In this document: positions 35,129-44,049 of the stretch, piece by piece
Numbering within the stretch: the first letter of the stretch is position 1
Layout of the letters: each line of letters begins with the position of its first letter
NCBI GenBank assembly: GCA_026709535.1
Contig: JAPOST010000169.1
Location: 1 to 64,000, forward strand
Origin: Rhodospirillaceae bacterium
Lineage (GTDB): Bacteria; Pseudomonadota; Alphaproteobacteria; Bin65
Length of the DNA stretch: 64,000 bases
Reading direction: 5' to 3'
Notes under the pieces: generated by a model
What the model was told of the DNA's origin: nothing
Databases searched by the model: none
The model's input: the letters and a program-made list of their open reading frames with translations, nothing else
Translations under genes and position numbers: made by a program

Positions 35129-36376
35129 TTACGATGGCTGTCTTGATTTTTCTTTCTTGCTGCGATACCTGGTTTCCCAAAGTTCGATATAATTCCGCGT
35201 CAACGGAACGATATCCCGACTCCGGGTGATCTGGATCTGGAACACAACCTGGTCCAGGCGTCGAAAGGCGAGTTCGCAGCCTATCAAGTAGAACTCCCAC
35301 ATTCGGCAAAAGCGCTCGTCATAAAGCGCGCGGATTTCGTCACGGTTTGTCATGAAACGCTCGTACCAGGCGCGCAATGTTCGTGCGTAGTGCAGGCGGA
35401 GAACTTCTACATCTGTCACCCAAAGTTTTTCCTTCTCGATCGCGGTCATGATTTCGGACAGCGCTGGGGTGTAACCTCCAGGGAAAATATATTTGTTTAA
35501 CCACGGGTTGGGTGCCGCTGGCGGACCTGCGCGACCGATAGTGTGTAACAGTGCGACCCCGTTTTCTTTCAGCAAAGCGCTCATTTTCCGGAAAAATTCG
35601 CGGTAGTGGTTCACGCCGACATGCTCGAACATGCCCACGGAAACGATGCGATCATAGAGATTGGCCTCGTCCCGGTAATCTTGCAGCTTGAACCGGACAC
35701 GGTTTGCCAGTTTTGCTTTTTTTGCCCGGCTCGTGGCAACTTCGTGCTGTTCCGTTGAGAGAGTCAGGCCAGTCACGTCACCCTTGCCCTCTCGTGCCAG
35801 ATAAAGTGCAAGCCCGCCCCAGCCGCAGCCGATATCCAGTACCTTCTGGCCAGGCTCCAGAAGCAACTTGGCGGCAATATGACGTTTCTTGTGGCGCTGG
35901 GCATCTTCAATGGTGTCGGAATCATTCTCGAAATAGGCGCAGGAGTACTGGCGATCCTTGTCTAGGAACAAGTCATACAGCCGACCGGACAAATCATAAT
36001 GGTGTGCCACGTTACGCTGTGCGCGGTAAGTCGGATTATACTGGTGCAGTCGGCGGGTCAGCATGCGATATGCCGTGCCGATTTGCCCGACCAGCGTATT
36101 CTTTTCAAGTTCGTCGACCGACGCGCACAGCATATCCAGCAGATTGTAGAGTGACCCAAATTCAACAGTCAGGCGTCCGTCCATATACAGTTCGCCAAAA
36201 GCCAGTTTGGGATTAACGAACAGGCGGCGCTGGGCTGCGCGATCATGCAATCGCACAATCACATCCGGTGCTCCGTCACGCTGCTGTCCGATGATATGAC
36301 GTACGCCGTCGGCGTCCAGAATCATTAGCCGCCCGGCGGACACGCACTTATTCAAAAGCCGCGCCAACAGCATCAT
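35129..36376 (-). CDS. cfa: Cyclopropane-fatty-acyl-phospholipid synthase
   Basis: The enzyme transfers a methylene group from SAM onto double bonds of membrane lipids. The 415-residue protein has the SAM motif V-L-D-I-G-C-G-W-G-G-L-A, preceded by N-V-A-H-H-Y-D-L-S and Y-S-C-A-Y-F-E. Then come L-S-T-E-Q-H, S-V-G-M-F-E-H-V-G and Y-I-F-P-G-G-Y-T-P. This fits the Cfa family (mycolic acid synthase superfamily). The gene converges on dapA with 20 bases between the stops. Confidence 0.93.
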   Translation of the reverse strand: MMLLARLLNKCVSAGRLMILDADGVRHIIGQQRDGAPDVIVRLHDRAAQRRLFVNPKLAFGELYMDGRLTVEFGSLYNLLDMLCASVDELEKNTLVGQIGTAYRMLTRRLHQYNPTYRAQRNVAHHYDLSGRLYDLFLDKDRQYSCAYFENDSDTIEDAQRHKKRHIAAKLLLEPGQKVLDIGCGWGGLALYLAREGKGDVTGLTLSTEQHEVATSRAKKAKLANRVRFKLQDYRDEANLYDRIVSVGMFEHVGVNHYREFFRKMSALLKENGVALLHTIGRAGPPAAPNPWLNKYIFPGGYTPALSEIMTAIEKEKLWVTDVEVLRLHYARTLRAWYERFMTNRDEIRALYDERFCRMWEFYLIGCELAFRRLDQVVFQIQITRSRDIVPLTRNYIELWETRYRSKKEKSRQPS

Positions 36377-36583
36377 TCAATCTCCTGATTTCGGTATACT
36401 ACCGCTTAACTCCTTGAAATTGCAACAGAGTGATCAGACAGCAGGGCCTTCACGGAGCGCAGGAAAGAGACGCCGCGCGCAAAGAGTATTTTTGTGAGGA
36501 GAAACCGAACTTGTGCATCAGGCACCAATCCATACAATGTCGACAGAAGCTGGGAATCCTGCAAGCGGGGTGGTTCCAATTTG

Positions 36584-37906
36584 ATGAGCAGCGCGCAATC
36601 CTACGGCATGTTCCAGTCCGACCCGGACGAGGCGACTTCCGGTCCGGTCGGCATCGGCTGCCCGGTGACGCGGGCGGGTAAAGCCTTTCGGCCGTTTTCA
36701 GATGACTATGTCCAGGATCCATATGCCTTCTTCGCGGAAGTGCGTGAGGAAGAACCGGTATTTTATAGCCCGGAATTGGATTGCTGGGTTGTCATGACTT
36801 ATAATGATTGCGTTCGCGTCTTTCGCGATCCGGAGACATTCTCGCCCGTCGTCGCCCGCCATCCGGTCCGATCGCTGTGTCCGGCCGCCGCCGAACTCCG
36901 CGACAGCCTGGAAATCGGAATCGAGCCATCTCTGGTCGACGAGGAGGCGGATACGCACAAGGCCCATCGCCGCCTGTTCGGAGACGCCTTCACGCCAAAA
37001 CGGATCAATGAAGTCGAACCGCGCGTGCGCGAAATCGTTTCCCGGTTCATCGACCAGATCATTGACGATGGCGAAGCCGAGCTGGTCAGCCAGATGCTGT
37101 ATGAAATTCCGGCGTTGGCAATCTTCATTTTTCTTGGTGCGCCAAGCGAGAAGGCCTTGATGGTCAAGGAATTCGGTTCTAAGCGCGCCATCGTGAATTG
37201 GGGATACCCGACCGATGAGGAACAGATCGCCATCATGAAGGACATGGGGCGATCCTGGGACTTTACGGTCGAACTGGTGGATCGGGCGCTGGAGAATCCT
37301 GGAGACAATTACCTGGGCGACATGGTGCGCGTATATCGCGAGGATCCCAGCCGTTTTTCCATCAATTATCTCCGAAACGTGATGTTCTTGATGCAGTTCG
37401 CCGGACACGAAACGACCACGCAAGCGTCGGCCAACGGGCTCAAGAAGCTGCTTTCAGACCGGGAGAAATGGCAGCAGCTTGTTGCCGATCCGTCGCTGAT
37501 CCCGAATGCTGTGGAGGAAATCCTGCGTTATGACAGCTCAATCTTCGCTTGGCGCCGAGTTGCCACGAAGGATACAGACATCAGCGGCATACCGGTACCG
37601 AAAGGGGGCAAGGTGCTGATCATGATGGGCTCTGGCAATCGCGATCCTGACATGTTCGAAAACCCGGAGGAATTCGACCCGTCGCGGTCCAACGCGAAGC
37701 GTCATCTGGGACTGGGACATGGCGCGCATTTCTGCATGGGCGCGCCGCTCGCCCGAATGGAGATGAAGGTTATTCTGGAGGAACTCGTCCGGCGTCTGCC
37801 GCATATGCAGTTGAAACCCGACCAGAAGTTCTGTTATTTCCCGACCTTGACCTTCCGGGGCGTCCAGAATCTGAAAGTGAAATGGGATGTGAGCCAGAAC
37901 CCGTGA
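36584..37906 (+). CDS. Cytochrome P450
   Basis: A soluble bacterial P450 of 440 residues. The I-helix oxygen-binding motif is F-A-G-H-E-T-T-T, the ExxR is E-E-I-L-R, and the heme loop is L-G-L-G-H-G-A-H-F-C-M-G with the axial cysteine. The PERF-like region is D-P-S-R-S-N. No redox partner lies beside it. The start is taken at ATG 36584 (M-S-S-A-Q-S-Y-G), although no strong ribosome binding site is visible; an ATG at 36494 in frame would add 30 atypical residues. Substrate unknown; the aromatic catabolic block starts about 2 kb further on but is separated by unrelated genes. Confidence 0.9.
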   Translation: MSSAQSYGMFQSDPDEATSGPVGIGCPVTRAGKAFRPFSDDYVQDPYAFFAEVREEEPVFYSPELDCWVVMTYNDCVRVFRDPETFSPVVARHPVRSLCPAAAELRDSLEIGIEPSLVDEEADTHKAHRRLFGDAFTPKRINEVEPRVREIVSRFIDQIIDDGEAELVSQMLYEIPALAIFIFLGAPSEKALMVKEFGSKRAIVNWGYPTDEEQIAIMKDMGRSWDFTVELVDRALENPGDNYLGDMVRVYREDPSRFSINYLRNVMFLMQFAGHETTTQASANGLKKLLSDREKWQQLVADPSLIPNAVEEILRYDSSIFAWRRVATKDTDISGIPVPKGGKVLIMMGSGNRDPDMFENPEEFDPSRSNAKRHLGLGHGAHFCMGAPLARMEMKVILEELVRRLPHMQLKPDQKFCYFPTLTFRGVQNLKVKWDVSQNP

Positions 37907-38260
37907 TTTGGCGATCCGCAAGGCGCGATTGCTGTCGATAATATTGGTGCAACTGGCATGTCTGTTTCGTACCGATGCAGGTTGTTAAGGTTTCTGTTGA
38001 TCACTTTATCACACAGTTATATGTCCAAATTTCAGGCTTTGTTGATAGGTAGCACTGAAGTCGCGAAGAGTGAGCCACCTAGTAGCAGTGAGCTGTCTTC
38101 TTCGGCTCTCTCTCAAGTCGGCACCGCACTCGCGAGCCTTCTGGTCCCTTTACGGCGGGGGTAAAGTTTCAGAGTCACTAGGAGTGAGGCGACCGCACTG
38201 CTCAGCAGGATAGAGACGAGAATCCAGATTGTTCGCGCGGACCCTGAAGAGAAGCAACGA
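37907..38260. other. Intergenic stretch between P450 and Sel1-repeat genes
   Basis: No supported gene. Short frames such as 37958-38164 lack signals. No hairpin with T-run was seen after the P450 stop. Confidence 0.5.
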
Positions 38261-39448
38261 ATGAACAGGACGAAGAAAGGCATGGTGGCCGTTGTAGCCA
38301 TTACGCTGGTGCTTCTTGCCGTTCGGTCTCTGGCGGATACGGGGGACCTCAAACGCAGGGTGCAATGGGGCGCCGCCAAGGCGTGGTACAATATCGGAAT
38401 CATGTACGAATACGGCCCGGGCGTGGCGAAGGACCACGTCAAAGCCGCCCACTGGTACCGCAAGGCGGCAGAACAAGACTACGCTAGGGCACAATTTCGC
38501 TTCGGGGCCATGTACGCCAATGGCCGAGGTATGCTGAAGGATCATGCCAAGGCCGTCCACTGGTTCCGCAAGGCCGCAGAACAGGGTAACGTCGCGGCGC
38601 AGATTAACCTCGGAGAGATGTACGATATCGGCCTGGATGTGCCGAAGGACCCGGCCAAGGCAGCCTACTGGCAGCGCAAGGCTGCAGAACAGGGCATCAC
38701 CTTTCGGATCCGCAGGGTGGCGGCCGAGCAAGGCGATGCAGAGGCGCAGTTCAGCTTGGGGGTCAGGTACTACACGGGCGTAGGCGTGCCAAAGGACCGC
38801 GCCAAGGCCGCCCACTGGCTCCGCAAGGCCGCAGAACAAGGTGACGTCGGGGCGCAGATTAACCTCGGAAATATGTACCAGACGGGCCGAGGCGTGCCTG
38901 TAGACCACGCCAAGGCAGCCTACTGGCAGCACAAGGTTGCCAAGCAAAGTAACGCTTGGCGTAACGCTTTGCGGAACGACAAAGCGGCGGCCAAACAAGG
39001 CGACGCCAGAGTGCAGATCAAGCTCGGAAACATGTACGACAACGGCGGAGGCGGTCCGAAGGACCACGCCAAAGCCTTCTCCTGGTACCGCAAGGCGGCA
39101 GTACAGGGCAGCGCCAGAGCGCAGATCAAGCTCGGAAACATGTACGAATACGGCAGAGGCGTGGCGAAGGACCACGTCAAAGCCGCCCACTGGTACCGCA
39201 AGGCGGCAGTACAGGGCAACGCCAGAGCGCAAAGCCTTCTCGGGAACATCTACTACAAGAGCCAAGGCGTACTGAAGGATGTGATTTTGGCGCACATGTG
39301 GCTCAACATTGCCAGCGCCAACGGGTATGAGCATGCTGGAAAGGTGCGGGATTCCTTGGAGCGCGGTATGTCCAACGCTGATATTGAGCGCGCAACTGCC
39401 TTGGCTCGGAAGTGTATGAAGCCAGACCACAAGACTTGCGGGCGGTAG
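38261..39448 (+). CDS. Sel1-repeat protein with N-terminal membrane anchor or signal
   Basis: The first 25 residues hold a basic start and a hydrophobic segment ending near S-L-A-D, a signal peptide or anchor, so the repeats are probably in the periplasm. The rest is about nine Sel1-like (TPR-related) helical repeats of the form A-Q-x-x-L-G-x-M-Y, G-x-G-V-x-K-D-H-x-K-A-x-x-W-Y-R-K-A-A. Sel1 proteins act as scaffolds for protein interactions. Some units are irregular, for example T-F-R-I-R-R-V and S-N-A-W-R-N-A-L-R-N, where a repeat appears to be interrupted. Two 69-base blocks (38402-38470 and 39140-39208) differ at only three positions. Confidence 0.9.
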   Translation: MNRTKKGMVAVVAITLVLLAVRSLADTGDLKRRVQWGAAKAWYNIGIMYEYGPGVAKDHVKAAHWYRKAAEQDYARAQFRFGAMYANGRGMLKDHAKAVHWFRKAAEQGNVAAQINLGEMYDIGLDVPKDPAKAAYWQRKAAEQGITFRIRRVAAEQGDAEAQFSLGVRYYTGVGVPKDRAKAAHWLRKAAEQGDVGAQINLGNMYQTGRGVPVDHAKAAYWQHKVAKQSNAWRNALRNDKAAAKQGDARVQIKLGNMYDNGGGGPKDHAKAFSWYRKAAVQGSARAQIKLGNMYEYGRGVAKDHVKAAHWYRKAAVQGNARAQSLLGNIYYKSQGVLKDVILAHMWLNIASANGYEHAGKVRDSLERGMSNADIERATALARKCMKPDHKTCGR

Positions 39449-39459
39449 AAGCCCGCAAG
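39435..39459 (+). terminator. Strong stem-loop at the end of the Sel1-repeat gene
   Basis: CTTGCGGGC pairs perfectly with GCCCGCAAG around a seven-base loop; the hairpin includes the stop codon. No T-run follows, so it is more likely a 3' stabilising or factor-dependent termination structure than a classic intrinsic terminator. Confidence 0.5.
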
Positions 39460-39479
39460 GCAGCAGAGCGGTACGGCTG

Positions 39480-39724
39480 GCGTCTATATCGATTTCAATC
39501 AGGCACAGACTGATCCCGGACTGAAACGGCCTGCTCGCGACACTGATGCTCCCTCCGCTTGCAAGTGCGGCCATGGCCAGTCTAAACAGAATCAGGCCAG
39601 TATTGAGCAGGCCTATTGACAGAGTCGTCAGTTGGAAGCTGCGGGCGTCGATCCTCGACGCGTCGCCTGAATCGCCGACCGCGAGGACCCAACTCGTGCC
39701 GCCGACTTCCAGCGCCAAGTACAC
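39480..39724 (-). pseudogene. Possible IS110-like transposase N-terminal remnant
   Basis: From GTG 39724, with GGAGG about 12 bases upstream, the frame reads M-Y-L-A-L-E-V-G-G-T-S-W-V-L-A-V-G-D-S-G and R-I-D-A-R-S-F-Q-L. This resembles the first 40 residues of a group of IS110-family transposases (x-A-L-E-L-S-x-x-x-W-x-L-A-F-G-D-G). Similarity stops after that. The frame happens to stay open antisense through the Sel1 gene, which is not meaningful. No inverted repeats or duplicated target were seen. Confidence 0.35.
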
Positions 39725-39937
39725 GGTGATCGCATCCTCCGCGGAGGGAGAGTTCTTTCATTGAAGGTCATCTGTCGCGCCTTTCGCCAGACAAGGGGCC
39801 GTTGTCGACCGGCGCCTTGCCACTAAGTTTTGATTCCTGGAGGTTCTTGAACCGTATCACTACCACGGGAAATTCCCGAGACGGCTCATGGCATCTGGAG
39901 AATACCTGAATCGGGAATTTTGCCAGTTCTTCAATGC

Positions 39938-40819
39938 TTAGCCAGCAAGGTGTTCAGGCTGCACGTATTCGTCCTTGACCGTGTTCGACAGCATCCCGAT
40001 GCCGGATACTTCGACTTCCACAATATCGCCGGGTGCCAACCATTTGGGAGGTTCGAAGCGTGCGCCGGCGCCGGTCGGCGTGCCAGTGGAAATGACATCG
40101 CCGGGTGTTAGCGACGTGAAGGTCGAGATGTAGCTGACGAGATAGCGAAACGGAAACATCAGATTGGCAGTGGTGTCGTCTTGCCGAATTTCGCCATTGA
40201 CGCGGGTCGTGACCCGAAGATCGTCGTACCGGTGAAATTCGTCAGAGGTGACCATCCAGGGACCAATGCCGCCGGTCCTTTCAAAATTCTTGCCTTGTGT
40301 GACGTTGAACTTGGCGTGACGCAGCCAGTCCCGGATCGTCCCTTCATTGAGGCAAGTCAAGCCAGCAATGTGGCTTTCAGCCAGTTCCTGAGGAATGCGC
40401 CGGCCAGATTTACCGACGATGATGGCGATCTCACCCTCGTAGTCCATCTGCTCCGATTCAGGCGGCCGAAGGATCGGTTGTCGATGGGCCACAAGAGAAC
40501 CAGCCGTGCGCATGAAAATGCTGGGATATTTCGGCAAGTCAGAGTCGTCGTTATATTCCGCGTTCCGGTTCGCGTAGTTGACGCCGATACACAGGATCTT
40601 TTCCGGAAACCGGACTGGACGTCGAAAAGCGATCTCATCCAGCGAGAAATCGGTCTCGGCAACTCCTGCCGCGGCCTCGGCCTCGGCGATCGCATCGTCC
40701 CGCAGCAGGGCCAGAAGGTCGGTATACCGGGGAAGTCTGGTGCCCAGATCAATGATGCCGGCCCCATCGACAACGCCCCACCTGTCCTTGCCATCGGCAT
40801 GGAAACTCAACAGTTTCAT
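39938..40819 (-). CDS. Fumarylacetoacetate hydrolase family protein (HpaG-like)
   Basis: The FAH-fold enzyme is 293 residues. It has I-L-C-I-G-V-N-Y-A-N-R, the metal site M-D-Y-E-G-E-I-A, T-Q-G-K-N-F-E-R-T-G, and I-S-T-G-T-P-T-G. In the homoprotocatechuate pathway, enzymes of this type decarboxylate or isomerise 2-hydroxyhepta-diene-dioate intermediates, and related ones cleave acylpyruvates. Location beside HpaF- and HpaE-like genes supports a role in ring-fission product processing. It is transcribed divergently from them. Confidence 0.87.
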   Translation of the reverse strand: MKLLSFHADGKDRWGVVDGAGIIDLGTRLPRYTDLLALLRDDAIAEAEAAAGVAETDFSLDEIAFRRPVRFPEKILCIGVNYANRNAEYNDDSDLPKYPSIFMRTAGSLVAHRQPILRPPESEQMDYEGEIAIIVGKSGRRIPQELAESHIAGLTCLNEGTIRDWLRHAKFNVTQGKNFERTGGIGPWMVTSDEFHRYDDLRVTTRVNGEIRQDDTTANLMFPFRYLVSYISTFTSLTPGDVISTGTPTGAGARFEPPKWLAPGDIVEVEVSGIGMLSNTVKDEYVQPEHLAG

Positions 40820-40874
40820 GGGGCAATCTCCGTTTCTTTCAGGCCGTGCCGTCGATGTCGCTCCAAACCTCTGA

Positions 40875-40903
40875 TTGACAGGATTACTATCGATCCATAT
40901 TGC
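40875..40903 (+). promoter_or_regulatory. Possible sigma-70 promoter for the ring-cleavage operon
   Basis: TTGACA at 40875-40880 is a perfect -35 box. A 17-base spacer leads to TATTGC at 40898-40903, a weak -10. The position, 70 bases before the HpaF-like start and within the divergent gap, is reasonable. Confidence 0.35.
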
Positions 40904-40973
40904 ATGCCATGTTTAAGCGTTTGCTGTGGGCGGGTCAAACAACGGATTTCCGCTCCCGGCCACGAGTAGGCCG

Positions 40974-41384
40974 ATGCCCCACTTTCGTATCGAATACTCA
41001 CGAAATCTGGAAGCGGCGCTGGAGCTTTCTGCGCTCTTTGAGACCTTGACCGATGTCGCTGCGGCGACCGGCATTTTCCCTCTGGCCGGAATACGCTGTC
41101 GGGCGTTGCCGCGCGACTGCTACCGTATTGCGGACGGGCATCCGGACAACGGGTTCGTTCATGTGGAATTTCGCGTCGGCGCTGGCCGCGATGTGACAGT
41201 CCTGCGCCAGGCAGGCGAAGACCTTTTCGCGGCACTCCGGGAGCACATGGCGGAGATGATGAGGGATCGACCGGTGGCGCTGTCGTTCGAGATTTCCGAA
41301 ATCCATCCAGATCTCAACTTCAAGACCGGAAACATTCGGGATTACATGAAGGCGCGGGACGAACGTGCGGAGACAGCAGAATGA
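40974..41384 (+). CDS. hpaF: 5-carboxymethyl-2-hydroxymuconate delta-isomerase-like
   Basis: A small tautomerase-superfamily protein (136 residues) with Met-Pro at the start, so Pro1 can serve as the catalytic base after Met removal. M-P-H-F-R-I-E-Y-S-R-N-L matches CHMI, which isomerises the 5-carboxymethyl-2-hydroxymuconate formed in homoprotocatechuate degradation. ATG 40974 is preferred over the upstream 40926 ATG because only it creates the Pro1 N-terminus. Its stop overlaps the next start (ATGA at 41381), so translation is coupled. Confidence 0.85.
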   Translation: MPHFRIEYSRNLEAALELSALFETLTDVAAATGIFPLAGIRCRALPRDCYRIADGHPDNGFVHVEFRVGAGRDVTVLRQAGEDLFAALREHMAEMMRDRPVALSFEISEIHPDLNFKTGNIRDYMKARDERAETAE

Positions 41385-42904
41385 CCGACATGCTGAACGA
41401 GCATCTGAAAAGGCTCAAGCCATACCAGAAACGGATTTGCGACGGGATCCTGCCGCACTATATTGGCGGCGCGCCTTGTCTTGGCGCATCGGAGCAAACC
41501 TTTGAGAACATCACGCCGGTCGACAACAGCAAACTGTGCGATGTTGCGCGAGGCAGTGCCCGCGATATCGACAGGGCGTCCAAGGCTGCAGAGGCAGCCT
41601 TTCCCGAATGGCGCAAGGCCAGCGGCAAGGCGCGCAAGCAGATTCTCCACAAGATCGCGGATCTCATCGTCGCCCGTGGCGAGGAAATCGCGCTGCTGGA
41701 ATGCATCGATACCGGACAGACGATCCGGTTCATGAAAGCTGCAGCCGAGAGATCGGCTGCAAACTACCGCTATTTTGCGGATCGTGCGCCGGAGGCTGGC
41801 GACGGGTTGGCGCTGCCGTCCGAAGAACACATGAACTACACCACGCGAATCCCGATCGGGCCGGTTGGCGTAATCACGCCCTGGAATACACCCTTCATGT
41901 TGTCGACCTGGAAAATCGCCCCGGCCTTGGCGGCGGGGTGCTCGGTCGTTCACAAACCGGCGGAGTGGAGTCCGCTCACAGCAACGATCCTGGCCGAAAT
42001 CAGCCAGGAAGCCGGATTGCCGGAAGGTCTGCACAATCTCGTCCAGGGATTTGGCGAAGATGTCGGGGTTGCCCTGACCGAACATGAGGCCATAAAGGCG
42101 ATTGCCTTTGTCGGTGAATCTTCGACCGGGTCAAAGATAATGGCGCAAGGAGCGCTGGGCCTGAAGCGGGTGCATTTCGAATTGGGCGGCAAGAATCCGG
42201 TCATCGTCTTTGAGGATGCCGCTCTCGAGCGCGCTCTGGACGCCGCTATTTTCATGATCTACTCGCTGAACGGCGAACGATGTACGTCGTCCAGCCGATT
42301 GCTGGTGCAGCGCAGTATTCATGACGAATTCGTGACGAAGCTGGCGAAGCGCGTCCGGAACATCCGAGTGGGCCATCCGCTGGACCCCGAAACGGAGATC
42401 GGACCCCTCATCCATCCGGTTCATTTCGATAAGGTCATGAGCTATCGGGATATTGCGCGATCAGACGGCGCCACAGTCGCAGTCGGCGGATCGCGGGCAT
42501 CGTTCTCCGGCGAGGGAAATTTCATCAACGCCACGCTGTTCACCGACGCCAGGAGCGATATGCGGATTGCCCAGGAAGAGATCTTTGGTCCTGTTCTCAC
42601 CGTCATCCCGTTTGAAGACGAGGCCGAGGCTATCCAGATCGGCAATGATGTGCGCTACGGGCTGGCCGGGTACTTGTGGACCCGTGATGTTGGGAAGGCG
42701 CATCGTGTAGCCCACGCCCTGGACGCCGGCATGATCTGGGTGAACTCCCAGAACATTCGCCATCTGCCATCGCCGTTCGGCGGCGCCAAGATGAGCGGCA
42801 TTGGCCGAGATGGCGGAGATTACAGCTTCGATTTCTACATGGAGACAAAAAACGTTTGCATCGCCTTTGGTGACCATCGAATTCCGCAGTTGGGGGTTGC
42901 GTGA
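41381..42904 (+). CDS. hpaE: Aldehyde dehydrogenase, HpaE-like
   Basis: An NAD(P)-dependent aldehyde dehydrogenase of 507 residues. Features are P-W-N-T-P-F, K-P-A-E-W-S-P, F-V-G-E-S-S-T-G, the general-base Glu in F-E-L-G-G-K-N-P and the nucleophilic Cys in N-G-E-R-C-T-S-S-S. The closest function by context is 5-carboxymethyl-2-hydroxymuconate semialdehyde dehydrogenase. ALDH sequence alone does not fix the substrate. It overlaps hpaF and is followed two bases later by the LigA-like gene. Confidence 0.9.
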   Translation: MTDMLNEHLKRLKPYQKRICDGILPHYIGGAPCLGASEQTFENITPVDNSKLCDVARGSARDIDRASKAAEAAFPEWRKASGKARKQILHKIADLIVARGEEIALLECIDTGQTIRFMKAAAERSAANYRYFADRAPEAGDGLALPSEEHMNYTTRIPIGPVGVITPWNTPFMLSTWKIAPALAAGCSVVHKPAEWSPLTATILAEISQEAGLPEGLHNLVQGFGEDVGVALTEHEAIKAIAFVGESSTGSKIMAQGALGLKRVHFELGGKNPVIVFEDAALERALDAAIFMIYSLNGERCTSSSRLLVQRSIHDEFVTKLAKRVRNIRVGHPLDPETEIGPLIHPVHFDKVMSYRDIARSDGATVAVGGSRASFSGEGNFINATLFTDARSDMRIAQEEIFGPVLTVIPFEDEAEAIQIGNDVRYGLAGYLWTRDVGKAHRVAHALDAGMIWVNSQNIRHLPSPFGGAKMSGIGRDGGDYSFDFYMETKNVCIAFGDHRIPQLGVA

Positions 42905-42905
42905 C

Positions 42906-43208
42906 GTGAGTCTCTATTATGTCCAAAAGCTGATCTACCAGTTGAACCGGGATATGCGTGTCCGGGAGCGCTTTGGGACGGATCGGGAGGCGCTGTTGAA
43001 GGAGTACGAGCTCACACAAGAGGAACTGGAAGCCATTCGCACGCCGGACATTGGCAAGTTGTTCGTGCTCGGTGTAAACGGGCAGTTGCTCATGCATTAT
43101 GCAGCACTGCATCGGTATCCGTGGGCCAACTATATTCAGGCCATGCGCGACGGCGTTACCAAATACGGAAAGGTACGCGAAGGATTGTATACGATGCTGG
43201 AGAAATAG
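42906..43208 (+). CDS. LigA-like small subunit of an extradiol dioxygenase
   Basis: The 100-residue product starts at GTG 42906, V-S-L-Y-Y-V-Q-K-L, almost touching the hpaE stop. It is alpha-helical and contains Y-E-L-T-Q-E-E-L-E-A-I, D-I-G-K-L-F-V-L-G-V-N-G-Q-L-L-M-H-Y-A. This matches the LigA alpha-subunit family of protocatechuate 4,5-dioxygenase, which covers the active site of the catalytic LigB subunit. The next gene encodes such a LigB, so the pair forms one enzyme. Confidence 0.85.
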   Translation: MSLYYVQKLIYQLNRDMRVRERFGTDREALLKEYELTQEELEAIRTPDIGKLFVLGVNGQLLMHYAALHRYPWANYIQAMRDGVTKYGKVREGLYTMLEK

Positions 43209-43212
43209 GGTC

Positions 43213-44040
43213 ATGCCGCTGGTTTTTGCAGGTGTTTGCAGCCATGCGCCTGGCATTACAGGCCGGGCGCACTTGGCGGAGGACGTTGCTGAAAAGCGTG
43301 ATGTCTTCTATGACAGCCTCCACAGGATGCGGGAGGCCATGGAGGAAAAGGATCCGGAAGCCTTGATCGTCGTCGGTGCCGAGCATTTTGCGAACTTCTT
43401 CTTCGATAACATGCCAGCCTATTGCATCGGCATGGCCGATTTCTACGAAGGACCCATTGAGGACGAAGAGTGGCTGGCGATCAGGCGCACGCGAATCCCG
43501 GGCGCGCCAGATATTTCCAGGCGGCTCATCACCGAGGTGATGAACGACTGTGACGTCGCCTATGCCCAGGAATGGAAGTTCGACCACGGCATTGCCGTCC
43601 CGCTCCACTTTCTGACGCCGCGCTATGACCTGCCGGTCATCCCGGTCAACATCAACTGCCAGGAGCCTCCGCTTACGCCGTTGCATCGGGTCTGGGCGTT
43701 CGGGAAGGCGCTGCGCAAGGCCTGCGACGCCATGCCGGAACGGGTCGCCCTGGTTGGCACCGGCGGAATTTCTCATTGGCCCTGCACGCCGGACAGCGGG
43801 ACGATCAACGAGGCGTTCGATCGCGATTTCCTGATCAAGTTTGTCAACAACAGGAAGGATGAACTGCTCGCCTATACGGATGAGGAAGTCTATCGCGACG
43901 CAGGCCATGGCGGCTTCGAGATACGAACTTTCATCAGCATCGCGGCCGCGACTGAAGGTGCGACCGGCAATCTGTGGTTCTATGCGCCGATCCCGATATT
44001 TGCCGTGGGGTGTACGGTCGCGACCATGACCGTGCAATAG
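43213..44040 (+). CDS. LigB-type class III extradiol ring-cleavage dioxygenase
   Basis: This catalytic subunit (275 residues) opens a catechol-type ring next to the hydroxyls using Fe(II) and O2. Iron ligands are expected in G-V-C-S-H-A-P-G (first His) and V-G-A-E-H-F-A-N-F-F (second His), with the Glu ligand in the C-terminal part. D-H-G-I-A-V-P-L-H-F and G-T-G-G-I-S-H-W-P are LigB-family marks. The start ATG 43213 gives M-P-L-V-F-A-G-V-C-S-H. With HpaE-, HpaF- and HpaG-like enzymes nearby, a homoprotocatechuate-like substrate is possible, but protocatechuate or gallate derivatives cannot be excluded. Confidence 0.88.
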   Translation: MPLVFAGVCSHAPGITGRAHLAEDVAEKRDVFYDSLHRMREAMEEKDPEALIVVGAEHFANFFFDNMPAYCIGMADFYEGPIEDEEWLAIRRTRIPGAPDISRRLITEVMNDCDVAYAQEWKFDHGIAVPLHFLTPRYDLPVIPVNINCQEPPLTPLHRVWAFGKALRKACDAMPERVALVGTGGISHWPCTPDSGTINEAFDRDFLIKFVNNRKDELLAYTDEEVYRDAGHGGFEIRTFISIAAATEGATGNLWFYAPIPIFAVGCTVATMTVQ

Positions 44041-44049
44041 AAGGCGATC

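Noticed and set aside
38150-39724. A 524-codon minus-strand frame covering the Sel1 gene
   Set aside because: Repeats in the Sel1 gene keep the antisense frame open. Only the first 40 codons resemble a transposase and they are listed as a remnant.
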